A stretch of 64,000 bases of DNA, from positions 351,273-415,272 of the forward strand of contig NZ_CP059217.1 in the NCBI RefSeq assembly GCF_014252355.1, given 5' to 3'. Below, piece by piece: positions 10,276 through 21,219 of the stretch. A model generated the notes under the pieces. The model searched no databases. It saw nothing but the letters and a program-made list of their open reading frames with translations, and had not been told where the DNA came from. How positions within the stretch are numbered: position 1 is the stretch's first letter; each line of letters starts with the position of its first letter. A program made the position numbers and the translations under genes. Origin of the DNA: Blattabacterium cuenoti. GTDB lineage: Bacteria; Bacteroidota; Bacteroidia; Flavobacteriales; Blattabacteriaceae.

Positions 10276-10734
10276 TTACTTATATAATAATTTTCCACCT
10301 GCATTTTTTATATATAATATTGATTTTTTACTAAATTTAGATGCTTCAATTGTAATTAATGATTTAAAATGGCCTTTACCTGCTAAAATTTTTATTAATT
10401 TACAATTTCTTTTTAGTAAATTATATTTTATTAATACTTCTTTATTCACTAAATTATCAACTATAATTTTTTTATCTATTAAATTTTGAATAGTATCTAA
10501 ATTAATACAACAATATTTTTTTTTATTTCTATTTTTAAATCCAAACTTTGGAAGTCTTCGTTGTATTGGATTTTGACCTCCTTCAAATCCTAATTTCTTA
10601 GAATATCCAGAACGAGATTTTGCTCCTTTATGTCCTCTTCCACAAGTTCCTCCTTTTCCACTACCTTGTCCTCTTCCTAATCTCATTTTTTTTTTACTAG
10701 ATTTTTTATTTGGTTTCAAAAAATTTAAATACAT
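10276..10734 (-). CDS. rplO: 50S ribosomal protein L15
   Basis: A 152-residue L15 with the Gly-rich N-terminal arm (RLGRGQGSGKGGTCGRGHKG, about 18-37) and the C-terminal domain ending in AGGKLLYK. It starts 13 bp after the rpsE stop. The rpmD gene (L30) that usually separates rpsE and rplO is missing; this gap is far too small to hold it. Confidence 0.97.
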   Translation of the reverse strand: MYLNFLKPNKKSSKKKMRLGRGQGSGKGGTCGRGHKGAKSRSGYSKKLGFEGGQNPIQRRLPKFGFKNRNKKKYCCINLDTIQNLIDKKIIVDNLVNKEVLIKYNLLKRNCKLIKILAGKGHFKSLITIEASKFSKKSILYIKNAGGKLLYK

Positions 10735-10747
10735 TTTTTATATATAA

Positions 10748-11272
10748 TTATATTATTATACCATTATAAACTTCTTCAATAGAAATTCCTCTTTGTTTAG
10801 AAATAATATTAACATCTCTTATTAAATCTAATGCTTTAATTGTAGCTTTTATTACATTATGTGGATTTGATGATCCTTTAGATTTAGATAATACATTTTT
10901 TAATCCTACAGCTTCTAAGACTGCTCTTAATGATCCACCCGCTATTATTCCTGTACCTTCTGATGCTGGTTTTATTAAAATTCTTGCTCCTCCATATTTA
11001 GCTTCTTGTGCATGAGGAATAGTTCCATTTGAAATACAAATTTGATGTAAATTTCTTTTAGCTTGTTCTCCAGCTTTATGAATAGCATCAGTAGCTTCTT
11101 TAGATTTTCCAAAACCATATCCTACTAATCCATTTTCATTACCCTTAATTACAATAGCACTAAAACTAAAATATCTTCTACCTTTTGTAACTTTACAAAC
11201 TCTCGTAACTCCTACTAATTTTTCTTTTAATTCAAAATTAGAATATTTTTTTTTTTCTATTAATGAACTCAT
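10748..11272 (-). CDS. rpsE: 30S ribosomal protein S5
   Basis: A 174-residue S5 important for decoding accuracy. The N-terminal double-stranded RNA-binding domain holds GRRYFSFSAIVIKGNENGLVG, followed by the conserved GIIAGGSLRAVLEAVGLKNVL segment. It is followed directly by rplO and preceded by rplR with a 4 bp gap. Confidence 0.98.
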   Translation of the reverse strand: MSSLIEKKKYSNFELKEKLVGVTRVCKVTKGRRYFSFSAIVIKGNENGLVGYGFGKSKEATDAIHKAGEQAKRNLHQICISNGTIPHAQEAKYGGARILIKPASEGTGIIAGGSLRAVLEAVGLKNVLSKSKGSSNPHNVIKATIKALDLIRDVNIISKQRGISIEEVYNGIII

Positions 11273-11276
11273 TTTT

Positions 11277-11591
11277 TTAAAAATTTAATCCCATTTTTCT
11301 AATTCCATTTGCTAATGATTTTACTCTTCCATGATACATATATTTACCTTTATCAAAAACTACTTTTTTTAATTTCAATTTTTGAGCTTTTATTCCTAAT
11401 AATTTTCCAACTTCATATGATATTTCTATTTTAGTTTTATGTTTAATTTGATCATTTTTTTTTAAAACTTCAACAGAAGAAGAAGATGTTAAAGTAGTTT
11501 TAAGATTATCATCAATTATTTGTACATATATATGTTTATTACTTCTAAAGACAGAAATTCTTAAATTTTTATTTATATTATATTTTTTCAT
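11277..11591 (-). CDS. rplR: 50S ribosomal protein L18 (short N-terminus)
   Basis: A 5S rRNA-binding protein of 104 residues. The core is clear: LRISVFRSNKHIYVQIIDD near the start and a C-terminal region resembling FDRGxYxYHGRVKALAxGxR. Compared with the usual 115-120 residues, about 12-15 residues of the basic N-terminal tail are missing. There is only a 19 bp gap to the rplF stop, so an upstream start cannot restore it. Confidence 0.95.
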   Translation of the reverse strand: MKKYNINKNLRISVFRSNKHIYVQIIDDNLKTTLTSSSSVEVLKKNDQIKHKTKIEISYEVGKLLGIKAQKLKLKKVVFDKGKYMYHGRVKSLANGIRKMGLNF

Positions 11592-11610
11592 TTGTTTAAA
11601 ATATTATTAT

Positions 11611-12159
11611 TTAAGCAGATTTACCAGTTTTTTTTCTAATATATTCATTTAAATATCTAATTCCTTTTCCTTTATATGGTTCAGGTTTTCTTAATAAACG
11701 TATTTGTGAAGCAATTTGTCCTACAAGTTGTTTATTAATAGAATCTAAAATTAGAATAGTATTTTTATCTTTAGTAATTTGAATGTTTATGTTAATTTCT
11801 TTAGGAACTTCAAGTATAATATTATGGGAATAACCTAAATGAAATTCTAATAAATTATCAAATATTTTAGATACTCGATATCCTATACCTACTAATTCTA
11901 ATTTTTTTTTAAATTTATGTTGGACACCAATTATCATATTATTTATTAATACACGATATAACCCATGCATAGATTTATATTTTTTATCTTCTTTTTCTCT
12001 TTTTAAGAATAAAAAATTATTTTTTATTTCTAATTTAATATATTTAGAAATTATTTGACTTAATCTTCCAAATTGTCCAATAATATCAATTTTATTATTA
12101 TTAATTTCTATACTAACGTTAGTTGGAATTAAAATAGGTAAATTTCCAATTTTTGACAT
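11611..12159 (-). CDS. rplF: 50S ribosomal protein L6
   Basis: A 182-residue L6 with its two related domains. It starts MSKIGNLPILIPTNVSIEI, contains LVGIGYRV and GYSHNIILEVP, and ends with the signature RKPEPYKGKGIRYLNEYIRKK. It lies between rpsH and rplR in the spc cluster. Length is normal. Confidence 0.97.
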   Translation of the reverse strand: MSKIGNLPILIPTNVSIEINNNKIDIIGQFGRLSQIISKYIKLEIKNNFLFLKREKEDKKYKSMHGLYRVLINNMIIGVQHKFKKKLELVGIGYRVSKIFDNLLEFHLGYSHNIILEVPKEININIQITKDKNTILILDSINKQLVGQIASQIRLLRKPEPYKGKGIRYLNEYIRKKTGKSA

Positions 12160-12183
12160 TTTTTATAATTAATTATATAAGAA

Positions 12184-12579
12184 TTAATAAATATAACATA
12201 GAATTTCTCCACCTAATTTATTTTTTCTAGCTTTTTTATCAGTTAAAAGACCAGATGATGTAGAAATTATAGCTATTCCTAATCCATTTAATACTCTAGG
12301 TAAATTTTTATATTTTGTATATTTTCTTAACCCTGGTTTACTAATTCTAATAAGATTTTGAATAACAGATTTATTTTTATAATATTTTAATGCAATTTTA
12401 ATAATTTTAATATTATTAGTATTATTTACTATTTTAAAATCTAAAATATAACCATTTTGTAATAATATTTTAGATAAATTTTGTTTTAATTTAGAATAAT
12501 AAATTTCTAAAAATTTATGTTTTACTTTACTTGCATTTCTAATTCTAGTTAAAAAATCAGAAATAGGATCTGTATTCAT
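12184..12579 (-). CDS. rpsH: 30S ribosomal protein S8
   Basis: A 131-residue primary 16S rRNA-binding protein, starting [16 protein letters not shown] and ending with the characteristic [33 protein letters not shown]. It follows rpsN with a 4 bp gap and precedes rplF. Confidence 0.97.
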   Translation of the reverse strand: MNTDPISDFLTRIRNASKVKHKFLEIYYSKLKQNLSKILLQNGYILDFKIVNNTNNIKIIKIALKYYKNKSVIQNLIRISKPGLRKYTKYKNLPRVLNGLGIAIISTSSGLLTDKKARKNKLGGEILCYIY

Positions 12580-12583
12580 AATA

Positions 12584-12853
12584 TTACCAACTTACTTTTT
12601 TAACTCCTGGAATTAATCCTTGAGAAACTAAATGTCTAAACATAATTCTAGATATACCAAATTTCCTCATATATCCTCTACAACGTCCTGTAATAGAACA
12701 TCTATTTCTTAATCTTACTGGAGATGCATTTCTAGGTAATTTTTGTAATAATTTATAATTATTAGATAATTTTAATCTTTTTCTAATTTTTGCATATTTT
12801 AATACAATCTTTTCTCTTTTTTTTTGTCTTGCTTTAATAGATTCTTTAGCCAT
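12584..12853 (-). CDS. rpsN: 30S ribosomal protein S14
   Basis: An 89-residue S14 of the zinc-independent type: the C-terminal half reads [21 protein letters not shown] and ends [10 protein letters not shown]. The start is set at [10 protein letters not shown], just after the rplE stop. The frame continues eleven codons upstream into rplE, without S14 similarity. The order rplE-rpsN-rpsH is standard. Confidence 0.96.
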   Translation of the reverse strand: MAKESIKARQKKREKIVLKYAKIRKRLKLSNNYKLLQKLPRNASPVRLRNRCSITGRCRGYMRKFGISRIMFRHLVSQGLIPGVKKVSW

Positions 12854-12854
12854 T

Positions 12855-13412
12855 TTATTTATTATTTTTTTTAAATGGAATACCAAAATGAGATAACAGT
12901 TCTTTAGCTTCTATATCATTTTTAGCAGAAGTTACAAATGTAATATTCATTCCAATACTTTTTTTAATTTCATATAAATTTACTTCTGGATAAATAATTT
13001 GATCCTCTATTCCAAGATTATAATTTCCCATACCGTCAAAACTACTATTTTTTACTCCATTAAAATCTCTAACTCTAGGTAATGCAACTTTAATTAATCT
13101 TTCTAAAAATTCATACATTTTTGATCTTCTTAAAGTTACTTTTATACCAATTGGCATTCCTTTTCTTAATTTAAAACCAGCTTCATCATGTTTTGATAAA
13201 CATAAAATTGCTTTTTGTCCAGATATAGAAGTTAATTCCATAATTGATTGATTAATTATATTTTTATCATATATTATAGAACCAATACCTTTATGAATAA
13301 TAATTTTATTTAATTTAGGAACTTGCATATAAGAACTATATTTAAATCGCTTCATTAAGTTTATAATAATCTGCTCATTATATAATTTTTGTAATTTAAT
13401 TTGATATTTCAT
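12855..13412 (-). CDS. rplE: 50S ribosomal protein L5
   Basis: A 185-residue 5S rRNA-binding protein with [14 protein letters not shown], the [16 protein letters not shown] motif and RVRDFNGV. It ends in the usual FGIPFKK. The start codon lies inside the end of rplX, with a 17 bp overlap, so the two genes are probably translationally coupled. Confidence 0.97.
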   Translation of the reverse strand: MKYQIKLQKLYNEQIIINLMKRFKYSSYMQVPKLNKIIIHKGIGSIIYDKNIINQSIMELTSISGQKAILCLSKHDEAGFKLRKGMPIGIKVTLRRSKMYEFLERLIKVALPRVRDFNGVKNSSFDGMGNYNLGIEDQIIYPEVNLYEIKKSIGMNITFVTSAKNDIEAKELLSHFGIPFKKNNK

Positions 13413-13644
13413 TTTTTGAATTAGATATTTTTTTTAAATTAGATATATGTATAGCAGATTCTATTTTAATAATTCCTCCTTTAGTATTTTTTGAATTAGG
13501 TTTAATATGTTTTTTGACTAAATTAATACCCTTAATTATTGCTTTATTTTTTTTTTTAATAACTTTTAGAACAATACCATTAGATTTTTTATTATCTCCT
13601 GATAAAATAAATACTTTATCACCTTTTTTAATAGATTTATTCAT
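13396..13644 (-). CDS. rplX: 50S ribosomal protein L24 (short C-terminus)
   Basis: A KOW-domain protein that initiates 50S assembly. The 82 residues include [14 protein letters not shown] and the [13 protein letters not shown] and [14 protein letters not shown] segments, but the protein then ends in a short Asn/Ser/Lys tail. The usual family length is about 100-110, so 20-25 C-terminal residues are lacking. The shortened end overlaps rplE by 17 bp, and its start overlaps the rplN stop by 4 bp. Confidence 0.95.
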   Translation of the reverse strand: MNKSIKKGDKVFILSGDNKKSNGIVLKVIKKKNKAIIKGINLVKKHIKPNSKNTKGGIIKIESAIHISNLKKISNSKNEISN

Positions 13645-14012
13645 AATACTTCTTGAGCTAAAGATATAATTTTCATATATTGTTTTTCCCTTAATTCCCT
13701 AGCTACTGGCCCAAAAACTCTTGTCCCTAATAATTCCCCAGTATCATTAATTAACACACAAGCATTATCATCAAAACTAATATAAGATCCATCTTTTCTT
13801 CTAGTTTTTTTTTTTGTTCTTATTATTACTGCTTTAGATATTTTACCTTTCTTAATTAAATTTCCACTAGTACTAGATTCTTTAATAGTAACTACTATCA
13901 TATCTCCTAAATATGCATATTTTTTATTAGAACCACCTAACACACGAATTATTAAAGCAGTTTTAGCTCCAGTATTATCTGATACTTTACATATAGATTC
14001 TTGTTGTAACAT
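13641..14012 (-). CDS. rplN: 50S ribosomal protein L14
   Basis: A 123-residue L14, highly conserved: [20 protein letters not shown], the [16 protein letters not shown] segment and [15 protein letters not shown] near the C-terminus. It overlaps rplX by 4 bp and follows rpsQ after 12 bp. Confidence 0.98.
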   Translation of the reverse strand: MLQQESICKVSDNTGAKTALIIRVLGGSNKKYAYLGDMIVVTIKESSTSGNLIKKGKISKAVIIRTKKKTRRKDGSYISFDDNACVLINDTGELLGTRVFGPVARELREKQYMKIISLAQEVL

Positions 14013-14024
14013 CTTATAAAAATA

Positions 14025-14318
14025 TTATAACGATTTTTTTAAAATAGAAACTAATCTCCAACATTTATTTTTACTAATTGGTCGTGTTTCCATAATACAA
14101 ACTATATCTCCATTTTTTGACGAATTATTTTCATCATGAACCATATATTTTTTTCGTACTAAAATATTTTTTCCATAATATTTATGTGTTGTTTTTTGCA
14201 TTTCATTAACAATAATAGTTTTATTCATTTTATCGCTAATTACTATACCACTTCTTTGTTTTCTAATATTTATTCTATTATTTGTTATCTGATTATATTT
14301 TTTTTTATTCTTCAACAT
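14025..14318 (-). CDS. rpsQ: 30S ribosomal protein S17
   Basis: A 97-residue OB-fold protein that binds 16S rRNA. The core runs from GIVISDKMNKTIIV to ETRPISKNKCWRLVSIL, which is the S17 signature. The N-terminus (MLKNKKKYNQITNNRINIRK) is about ten residues longer than in most relatives and Lys/Asn-rich. It follows rpmC directly (1 bp gap). Confidence 0.96.
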   Translation of the reverse strand: MLKNKKKYNQITNNRINIRKQRSGIVISDKMNKTIIVNEMQKTTHKYYGKNILVRKKYMVHDENNSSKNGDIVCIMETRPISKNKCWRLVSILKKSL

Positions 14319-14319
14319 T

Positions 14320-14505
14320 TCAATCTTTTTGATTTAATTTTGTTTTTAATCTAGCAATAATTTTTCTTATAGATAATATTTCTAAAGGATTTTTATTTAA
14401 ACCAAATGTATGATTAAATATTGCTTTTTTATATAATTTACGAAATTGTTCTAATTTTTTTTCAATTTCTTTAACAGATAAAAGATTTATTTCAGAATAT
14501 TTCAT
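14320..14505 (-). CDS. rpmC: 50S ribosomal protein L29
   Basis: A 61-residue two-helix protein near the polypeptide exit tunnel. It begins MKYSEINLLSVKEIEKKLEQ and ends with IRKIIARLKTKLNQK, matching L29. Its place between rplP and rpsQ is the conserved one. Confidence 0.95.
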   Translation of the reverse strand: MKYSEINLLSVKEIEKKLEQFRKLYKKAIFNHTFGLNKNPLEILSIRKIIARLKTKLNQKD

Positions 14506-14514
14506 ATTAATAAA

Positions 14515-14937
14515 TTATTTATTAATAAATTCTTTTGAAAAGATAAATTTCATTTTTATTGGAAATTTTTGAGCAGCTAATCTTAATGCTTCTCTAGCTA
14601 TTTCCATATTTACTCCATCAATTTCTAATAAAATTTTACCCATTTTAACAACAGATACCCAAAATTCTACTGGACCTTTTCCTTTTCCCATTCTCACTTC
14701 TTGTGGTTTTTTAGTTGCTGGTTTATCTGGAAAAATATTAATCCATAATTTTCCTTCTCTTTTCATATATCTAGTAGCAGCTACACGTGCAGCCTCTATC
14801 TGTCTAGATGTTATCCAAGAAGATTCTAAAGCTTTAATTCCATATAATCCTCTAGTTAATAAAAAACCATTAGATGCATTACCACGCATACGTCCTTTTT
14901 GTTGTTTTTTATATTTTGTTTTTTTTGGTTGTAACAT
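14515..14937 (-). CDS. rplP: 50S ribosomal protein L16
   Basis: A 140-residue L16 with the strongly conserved start [19 protein letters not shown] and the [18 protein letters not shown] and [19 protein letters not shown] segments. It lies between rpsC and rpmC. Length is normal. Confidence 0.98.
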   Translation of the reverse strand: MLQPKKTKYKKQQKGRMRGNASNGFLLTRGLYGIKALESSWITSRQIEAARVAATRYMKREGKLWINIFPDKPATKKPQEVRMGKGKGPVEFWVSVVKMGKILLEIDGVNMEIAREALRLAAQKFPIKMKFIFSKEFINK

Positions 14938-14951
14938 AAAAAATCATATTG

Positions 14952-15671
14952 TCATTTTGACAAATTACGATTTTTTTTTCTATGAAAAATTGAATGTTGT
15001 TTATTTACTTTATGTCTTTTATGTATCCGAAATAATGGATATAAATCTCTTTTTCCATAAATTTCTCCTTTCATAATCCAAACTTTAATTCCTATACTAC
15101 CATACATTGTATGAGCTACTGCCATATGATAATCCACATCTGCACGAAACGTTCCTAATGATATTCTTCCTTCTTTATAATATTCACATCTAGCCATTTC
15201 AGCTCCATTTAATCTTCCAGACATTTGAATTTTAATTCCTTTAGCATTCATTCTCATTGCAGAAAAAATAGAAATTTTAATTGCCTTTTTATAAGAAATC
15301 CTATTTTCTAATTGTTTAACTAAATTTTTTGCTACCAAAGAGGCATCTAATTCTGGACGTTTTACTTCAGATATATTAATTTGAATTTCTTTTTTAGTAA
15401 TTTTTTTTAATTCTTTTCTCACTGTATCTACTTCTTCACCTCCTTTTCCAATTACAATAGCAGGACGAGAAGTTCTAATAGTTACAGTAATAAATTTCAT
15501 AGTTCTTTCTATAAAAATTTTAGATATAATCCCTTTAGGAAACCTAGCTTCAATATATCTTCTAACTTGAAAATCTTCTTTTATTCTTTCTTTATAATTT
15601 TTACACCATGAAGATTGCCATCCAATAATAATTCCTAAACGATTCATAATTGGATTAGTTTTTTGTCCCAT
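14952..15671 (-). CDS. rpsC: 30S ribosomal protein S3
   Basis: A 239-residue S3 with an N-terminal KH domain ([20 protein letters not shown], about 75-94) and the C-terminal domain with [23 protein letters not shown]. It begins MGQKTNPI. The coding sequence ends inside a palindrome (TTGTCATTTTGACAA at 14949-14963), described separately. Confidence 0.98.
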   Translation of the reverse strand: MGQKTNPIMNRLGIIIGWQSSWCKNYKERIKEDFQVRRYIEARFPKGIISKIFIERTMKFITVTIRTSRPAIVIGKGGEEVDTVRKELKKITKKEIQINISEVKRPELDASLVAKNLVKQLENRISYKKAIKISIFSAMRMNAKGIKIQMSGRLNGAEMARCEYYKEGRISLGTFRADVDYHMAVAHTMYGSIGIKVWIMKGEIYGKRDLYPLFRIHKRHKVNKQHSIFHRKKNRNLSK

Positions 15672-15673
15672 AA

Positions 15674-16078
15674 TTATTTACTATATTGATTACTTATACA
15701 TATAATAATATTACTTGATTTTTTTCTTATTTTATGTCCTCTTCCTTGTGGAACAGGCCGTATTCTTTTTAACATTTTTCCTTGATTGACCATAATTTTA
15801 TGTATAAATAATTCATTATGTTGTATATTTTGTTGTTTTCTATTCCAATTAGATATTGTAGAAATAATTAATTTACTTAAACAAATTGAAATATTTTGTT
15901 TTTTAGTATATCTTAATATACATAATGCATCTTCTACTTTTTTATATCTAATTATATTAGCTATTAATCTAATTTTTCTTGGAGCTATTCTTATTCCATT
16001 TAAAATAGAACATACACTATAATATGATTTATTTGATTTATCTAAAAACAATTTATTAAATTTTAATTGTTTCTTCAT
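15674..16078 (-). CDS. rplV: 50S ribosomal protein L22
   Basis: A 134-residue exit-tunnel protein. [21 protein letters not shown] and the tunnel-loop region [23 protein letters not shown] are diagnostic. The beta-hairpin residues are kept. It is separated from rpsC by 2 bp and abuts rpsS with no gap. Confidence 0.96.
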   Translation of the reverse strand: MKKQLKFNKLFLDKSNKSYYSVCSILNGIRIAPRKIRLIANIIRYKKVEDALCILRYTKKQNISICLSKLIISTISNWNRKQQNIQHNELFIHKIMVNQGKMLKRIRPVPQGRGHKIRKKSSNIIICISNQYSK

Positions 16079-16363
16079 TTAATTTTTAGATTTTAATCTA
16101 TTTTTATTACCAGAATGTCCTCTAAATATACGAGTAGGAGAAAATTCTCCTAATTTATGTCCAATCATATTTTCAGTAATATATACGTTAATAAATTTTC
16201 TTCCATTATGAATAGCAAATGTTTGACCTACAAAATCAGGAATAATAGTAGTTGATCTGGACCATGTTTTAATAATTTTTTTTTTACCTAATTTAATATT
16301 TTGCAATACTTTTTTATATAATTTATGATATACATATGGTCCTTTTTTTAAAGATCTAGGCAT
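16079..16363 (-). CDS. rpsS: 30S ribosomal protein S19
   Basis: A 94-residue head protein with [40 protein letters not shown] and [19 protein letters not shown], all canonical. It lies between rplB and rplV in the S10 cluster. Confidence 0.98.
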   Translation of the reverse strand: MPRSLKKGPYVYHKLYKKVLQNIKLGKKKIIKTWSRSTTIIPDFVGQTFAIHNGRKFINVYITENMIGHKLGEFSPTRIFRGHSGNKNRLKSKN

Positions 16364-16376
16364 ATAATTTAAAAAT

Positions 16377-17201
16377 TTATTTTTTTATTTTTTTTAAAAT
16401 ATATTTATTAGAATATTTATTTTTAGAACGAGTTCTAAAACCTTTAGATGGAATTCCTTTTCTACTTCTAGGAATTCCACCAGATGCTTTTCCTTCACCA
16501 CCTCCCATAGGATGATCAACAGGATTCATTGCAACACCTCTTGTTCTAGGTCTTTTACCTAAATAACGATTTCTTCCAGCTTTACCAAGCATTACTAATT
16601 GATGATTTGAATTAGAAACTATACCAATAGTTGCCATACAATCTAACATGATCATTCTAATTTCTCCAGATGGAAATTTTAATGTAGCAAATTTTTGATC
16701 TTTTGCAAATAATTGAGCATAACTTCCAGCACTTCTAGCAATTTTAGCTCCTTGACCAGGTAATAATTCTATACAAGATACATTAGTTCCTAATGGAATT
16801 TCTCTTAAAAATGAAGAATTCCCTATATTAAAAGGAATTTTTTTTCCAGAAATTATTTGTTGTCCTATTTTAAATCCTTCCATAGCTATAATATAACGTT
16901 TTTCACCATCTGCATAATGTAATAAAGAAATTAAGGATGATCGATTAGGATCATATTCAATTGACTTTATTGTAGCATAAATATCAAATTTTTTTCTTTT
17001 AAAATCAATTATTCTATATTTTTTTTTATGGCCTCCTCCACAATATCTAATAGTTCTTCTTCCAACATTATTTCTACCACCTGTTTTCTTTTTACCTAAA
17101 GTAAGAGATTTTTCAGGAATATATTCTGTAATTTTTTTAAATTTATTAATAACTCTAAAACGTTGACCTGGAGTTATGGCTTTTAATTTTTTAATTGACA
17201 T
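16377..17201 (-). CDS. rplB: 50S ribosomal protein L2
   Basis: A 274-residue L2 needed for subunit association and peptidyl transfer. It has the two RNA-binding domains and the highly conserved loop [22 protein letters not shown] (about 223-244) holding the key His. Basic N- and C-terminal tails are present. It follows rplW after 6 bp. Confidence 0.98.
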   Translation of the reverse strand: MSIKKLKAITPGQRFRVINKFKKITEYIPEKSLTLGKKKTGGRNNVGRRTIRYCGGGHKKKYRIIDFKRKKFDIYATIKSIEYDPNRSSLISLLHYADGEKRYIIAMEGFKIGQQIISGKKIPFNIGNSSFLREIPLGTNVSCIELLPGQGAKIARSAGSYAQLFAKDQKFATLKFPSGEIRMIMLDCMATIGIVSNSNHQLVMLGKAGRNRYLGKRPRTRGVAMNPVDHPMGGGEGKASGGIPRSRKGIPSKGFRTRSKNKYSNKYILKKIKK

Positions 17202-17207
17202 AACATT

Positions 17208-17522
17208 TTATTTATTTAAATTTTTAGAATTATTTTTTTGATATAATAAATCAATAGATTCATTATCATTTAATTGAATAATAACTTTTTTAAATGTTTT
17301 ACTTTTTCCTTGTATTAATCCTTTTTTAGTATATTTTGATTTATTTTTTTTATAATAAATCATAGTTCTAATATTTTTAACTGTAATTCCAAACATTTCA
17401 TAAAATTCTTTTTTTAATTCAATTTTATTACTATTTAATCGTATTAAAAAAGTATAACATTTATTTTTTTCTTGAATAATAGATGATTTTTTAGAAAAAA
17501 AAGGTTTAATAATTAAATTCAT
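17208..17522 (-). CDS. rplW: 50S ribosomal protein L23
   Basis: A 104-residue exit-site protein that docks SRP and trigger factor. It starts [14 protein letters not shown], keeps VKNIRTMIYYKKN and KKVIIQLNDNE, and has a Lys/Asn-rich C-terminal tail. Sequence is more diverged than for its neighbours. Its start overlaps the end of rplD by 4 bp. Confidence 0.95.
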   Translation of the reverse strand: MNLIIKPFFSKKSSIIQEKNKCYTFLIRLNSNKIELKKEFYEMFGITVKNIRTMIYYKKNKSKYTKKGLIQGKSKTFKKVIIQLNDNESIDLLYQKNNSKNLNK

Positions 17523-18154
17523 ATTTTTTTCTTAAAAAAATTAAATACATTAATTAATGAACTTTCAGTAAAAATAATATAATAATATTTTAATAATAAA
17601 TAACTATTTAAATCATTGATAGACAATAATTTAAAATTTGTTAAATTTCTAGAAGATAAATATAAATTTTTATTTTTATCATTAATAATTAGTAATGATT
17701 TTTTATTATTTAATTTTAATGTAGTTAAAATTTTAACTAAAGTTTTCGTACTAGGATTTGTTAATGTAATATCTTCTATTACAAAAACTGTATTTGTTTT
17801 TAATTTATATTCTAAAATATATTGTCTAACTAAATGTTTAGTTATTTTATTTGTTTTTTTTATATATTTTCTTGGTATAGGACCAAAGATTCGTCCTCCT
17901 CCTCTAAATATAGGATTTTTGATACTTCCTTTTCTAGATCCACCAAGACCTTTTTGTTTATGTAATTTTCTATTACTTCCAATTATTTTACTTCTATTTT
18001 TACTATCATGAGTTCCTTGACGTTGTGCAGAAAGATATCTTTTAATTTCTAAATAAATACAATGATCATAAGATTTTGTTGAAAATATTAAATCTTTAAA
18101 ATCTATTTTTTTATCAGTAATATTTCCATTTTTATTTAAAACATTTAATTTCAT
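17519..18154 (-). CDS. rplD: 50S ribosomal protein L4
   Basis: A 211-residue L4 with the tunnel-loop signature [20 protein letters not shown] and [19 protein letters not shown] (about residues 42-90) and the IFGPIPR segment. The C-terminal half is diverged, with runs of Leu/Asn/Lys. The start overlaps rplC by 4 bp and the end overlaps rplW by 4 bp. Confidence 0.96.
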   Translation of the reverse strand: MKLNVLNKNGNITDKKIDFKDLIFSTKSYDHCIYLEIKRYLSAQRQGTHDSKNRSKIIGSNRKLHKQKGLGGSRKGSIKNPIFRGGGRIFGPIPRKYIKKTNKITKHLVRQYILEYKLKTNTVFVIEDITLTNPSTKTLVKILTTLKLNNKKSLLIINDKNKNLYLSSRNLTNFKLLSINDLNSYLLLKYYYIIFTESSLINVFNFFKKKI

Positions 18155-18810
18155 TTTTGTTTTTTAATAATTAAATATGAATATTTATTGCCTGGAACTG
18201 ATCCTTTAATAATTAATATTTGTTTTTCTATATTTATTTTCAATATTTTTAAATTCTTAATTGTAACTTTTTGATTACCCATTCTTCCTCCCATTTTTTT
18301 ACCTTTAAATACTCTAGATGGATCAGACCCTGCTCCTATTGAACCTGGAGCTCTTAATCGATTATGTTGTCCATGAGTTTTTTCTCCTACCCCAGAAAAT
18401 CCATGTCTTTTTACTACACCTTGAAATCCTTTTCCTTTAGATAAAGATTGAATATTTACTAATTCTCCAACTGAGAATAATGTATTGATATTATTATTAA
18501 TACATAATCCAATTTTAATATCTGTATCAGGTAAAGATGAAAAAGTTTTAACTTCTATCAGTTTTTTTTTAGGAGAAATCCCTGATTTACAAAAATGGCC
18601 TAATAAAGGTTTATTAGTATGTTTTTTTTTTTTGTTTAAAACACCTAATTGAATAGCTTCATATCCATCTTTTGTTAATGTTTTTATTTGTATAATATAA
18701 CATGATTTAAATTGTATTAAAGTACACGGAATATTATAACCTGTTTCAGAAAAAAAACTAGTCATTCCTAAATTAAATCCTATTAATTCTTTTACTCTTA
18801 ATTTTAACAT
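18151..18810 (-). CDS. rplC: 50S ribosomal protein L3
   Basis: A 219-residue early-assembly protein. The [10 protein letters not shown] start region and the signature [20 protein letters not shown] followed by [22 protein letters not shown] are clear. The first ten or so residues ([10 protein letters not shown]) are slightly longer than typical. It follows rpsJ by 4 bp. Confidence 0.97.
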   Translation of the reverse strand: MLKLRVKELIGFNLGMTSFFSETGYNIPCTLIQFKSCYIIQIKTLTKDGYEAIQLGVLNKKKKHTNKPLLGHFCKSGISPKKKLIEVKTFSSLPDTDIKIGLCINNNINTLFSVGELVNIQSLSKGKGFQGVVKRHGFSGVGEKTHGQHNRLRAPGSIGAGSDPSRVFKGKKMGGRMGNQKVTIKNLKILKINIEKQILIIKGSVPGNKYSYLIIKKQK

Positions 18811-18814
18811 ATCA

Positions 18815-19120
18815 TTATACTTTAATTTCTGCTTCTACTCCACTTGGTAATTCTAATTTCATTAATGCATCAACGGTTTTAGAAGATGCATTATGTATAT
18901 GTAATAATCTTTTATGAGTAGGTAAAATAAATTGTTCTCTAGATTTTTTATTAACATGTGGTGATCGTAAAACAGTATATATTTTTTTTTCCGTAGGCAA
19001 TGGAACTGGTCCATTTAATATTACTCCAGTCGGTAATACCGAATTTACAATTTTTTCTGCAGATTTATCTAACAGATTATAATCATAAGATTTTAACTTA
19101 ATTTTTATATTATGACCCAT
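18815..19120 (-). CDS. rpsJ: 30S ribosomal protein S10
   Basis: A 101-residue head protein and NusB partner in antitermination. It contains [41 protein letters not shown] and [14 protein letters not shown]. The gene directly follows fusA, with no tuf gene between, as in Bacteroidota. NusB is encoded at 52.4 kb. Confidence 0.98.
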   Translation of the reverse strand: MGHNIKIKLKSYDYNLLDKSAEKIVNSVLPTGVILNGPVPLPTEKKIYTVLRSPHVNKKSREQFILPTHKRLLHIHNASSKTVDALMKLELPSGVEAEIKV

Positions 19121-19135
19121 ATTTTATTTTTAATC

Positions 19136-21217
19136 TTAATTATTTATAATATTATTTACAATATTTTTTGGAACCGAATCATAATGAGAAAATTCCATAC
19201 TTGATGTTCCACGTCCAGATGATAATGTTCTTAATACTGTAACATATCCAAACATTTCTGATAATGGAATCATAGCTTTAATAATTTTTGTATTATTTTT
19301 ATCAATCATATTTTGAATAATTCCTCTTCTTTTATTTATATCTCCTATAATATCTCCCATATTTTCTTCTGGGACTATAACTTCTAATTTCATAATTGGT
19401 TCTAATAATATTGGATTAGTTTTTTTAGCAGCAGCTTTAAATCCTAATTTGCCTGCTATTTCAAAAGATATTTGATCAGAATCAACTGAATGATATGACC
19501 CATCTAAAATTGTAATTTTAGCATTATCAATTTCATAACCAGATAATGGTCCATTTTTCATCATATCTCTACATCCTTTTTCTATAGAAGGTAAATACTC
19601 TTTTGGAATATTTCCTCCTTTTATTTTACTAATAAATTCTAATCCTTGTTTTCCATAATCACCTGGTTCTAATTTAAATAATATATCAGCAAATTTACCT
19701 CTTCCTCCAGTCTGTTTTTTATAAATTTCTCTATGTTTAACACCTATTCTTAATGCTTCTTTATATTCTACTTGAGGATTTCCTTGATTAACTTCTACTT
19801 TAAATTCTCTTTTCATTCTATCTACAATAATTTCTAAATGTAGTTCCCCCATTCCAGAAATAATAGTTTGTCCTGTATAACTATCTGTTCTAACTTGAAA
19901 AGTTGGATCTTCTTCCATCAATTTAGAAAGTGCTAAACTCATTTTATCAATATCAGATTTTAATTTGGGTTCAATAGCTAACCCAATTACTGGTTCGGGA
20001 AATGATATATTATCTAATAAAATTGGATAATTTTCATCACATAAAGTATCTCCAGTTTTAATATTTTTTAATCCAACAATAGCAGCAATATCACCAGCTC
20101 CTATTTTTTTAATAGGAATTTGTTTATTTGCATGCATTTGATAAATTCTAGAAATTCGTTCTTTATTTTTAGATCTAACATTAAAACTATAAGATCCAGC
20201 ATGTATTTGACCAGAATATACTCTAAAAAAAGCTAATCTACCAACAAACGGATCACTAGATATTTTAAATGCTAATGCAGAAAATGGATCATTATTATTA
20301 GGCGCTCTAATTTCTTGGTTTTTACTAATTGGATTAATTCCTATAATATTTTTTACTTCTAATGGAGAAGGTAAATACATACATATAGCATCTAGTATTG
20401 TTTGAACACCTTTATTTTTAAAAGAAGATCCACAAAAAATAGGAATAATATTCATATTAATAGTATTTTTTTTTAATGAACAAATTATTTCTTTTTCAGA
20501 AATAGAATTTTGATCATATAAAAATTTTTCCATAATTTTATCATCATATTCTGATAATGATTCAATTATATTATTATAATAAACTTTTACTATTTCTTTC
20601 ATATTATATGGAATAGGAATTTCTTTAAATGTTAATCCATAATTTTCATCATTCCAAATAATTCCTTTTTTTTTAATTAAATCTACTATTCCAATAAAAT
20701 TATCTCCTGATCCAATGGGAATTTGTAATGGAACTGAATTAGCTCCTAACATCTTTTTAATTTGTAAACAAACATTAAAAAAATCTGAACCTTGTCTATC
20801 CATTTTATTCACAAAAGCTATTCTTGGAATAGAATATTTATTAGCTTGTCTCCAAACAGTTTCAGATTGTGGTTCAACGCCCTCTACCGCACTAAATAAT
20901 ACTATCATTCCATCTAAAACTCTTAAAGATCTTTCTACTTCAACTGTAAAATCTACATGACCAGGTGTATCAATTATATTAATATTATATTCATTATTTT
21001 TATATTTCCATCTACAACATGTAGCAGCAGAAGTTATTGTAATTCCACGCTCCTGTTCTTGTAACATCCAATCCATTGTAGCTGCTCCATCATGAACTTC
21101 TCCAAGTTTATGATTAATACCAGTATAAAATAAAATTCTTTCTGTTGTTGTTGTTTTTCCAGCATCAATATGAGCTGCTATTCCTATATTTCTAGTATAA
21201 TTTAAATTTTTACTCAT
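19136..21217 (-). CDS. fusA: Elongation factor G
   Basis: The translocation GTPase, 693 residues. The G domain has the P-loop [12 protein letters not shown] (about 16-27), the switch region [18 protein letters not shown] (about 84-91) and NKMD (about 138-141). Domains II-V follow, including the domain IV segment GGRGKFADI. Length is normal. It lies between rpsG and rpsJ. Confidence 0.98.
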   Translation of the reverse strand: MSKNLNYTRNIGIAAHIDAGKTTTTERILFYTGINHKLGEVHDGAATMDWMLQEQERGITITSAATCCRWKYKNNEYNINIIDTPGHVDFTVEVERSLRVLDGMIVLFSAVEGVEPQSETVWRQANKYSIPRIAFVNKMDRQGSDFFNVCLQIKKMLGANSVPLQIPIGSGDNFIGIVDLIKKKGIIWNDENYGLTFKEIPIPYNMKEIVKVYYNNIIESLSEYDDKIMEKFLYDQNSISEKEIICSLKKNTINMNIIPIFCGSSFKNKGVQTILDAICMYLPSPLEVKNIIGINPISKNQEIRAPNNNDPFSALAFKISSDPFVGRLAFFRVYSGQIHAGSYSFNVRSKNKERISRIYQMHANKQIPIKKIGAGDIAAIVGLKNIKTGDTLCDENYPILLDNISFPEPVIGLAIEPKLKSDIDKMSLALSKLMEEDPTFQVRTDSYTGQTIISGMGELHLEIIVDRMKREFKVEVNQGNPQVEYKEALRIGVKHREIYKKQTGGRGKFADILFKLEPGDYGKQGLEFISKIKGGNIPKEYLPSIEKGCRDMMKNGPLSGYEIDNAKITILDGSYHSVDSDQISFEIAGKLGFKAAAKKTNPILLEPIMKLEVIVPEENMGDIIGDINKRRGIIQNMIDKNNTKIIKAMIPLSEMFGYVTVLRTLSSGRGTSSMEFSHYDSVPKNIVNNIINN

Positions 21218-21219
21218 AA

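Noticed and set aside
14949-14963. TTGTCATTTTGACAA palindrome as an internal promoter or operator for rplP
   Set aside because: It overlaps the rpsC stop inside a continuous ribosomal operon and no promoter-like element follows; kept only as a comparison for the groES motif.
20715-20960. Plus-strand frame inside fusA
   Set aside because: Antisense shadow of the highly conserved GTPase domain.
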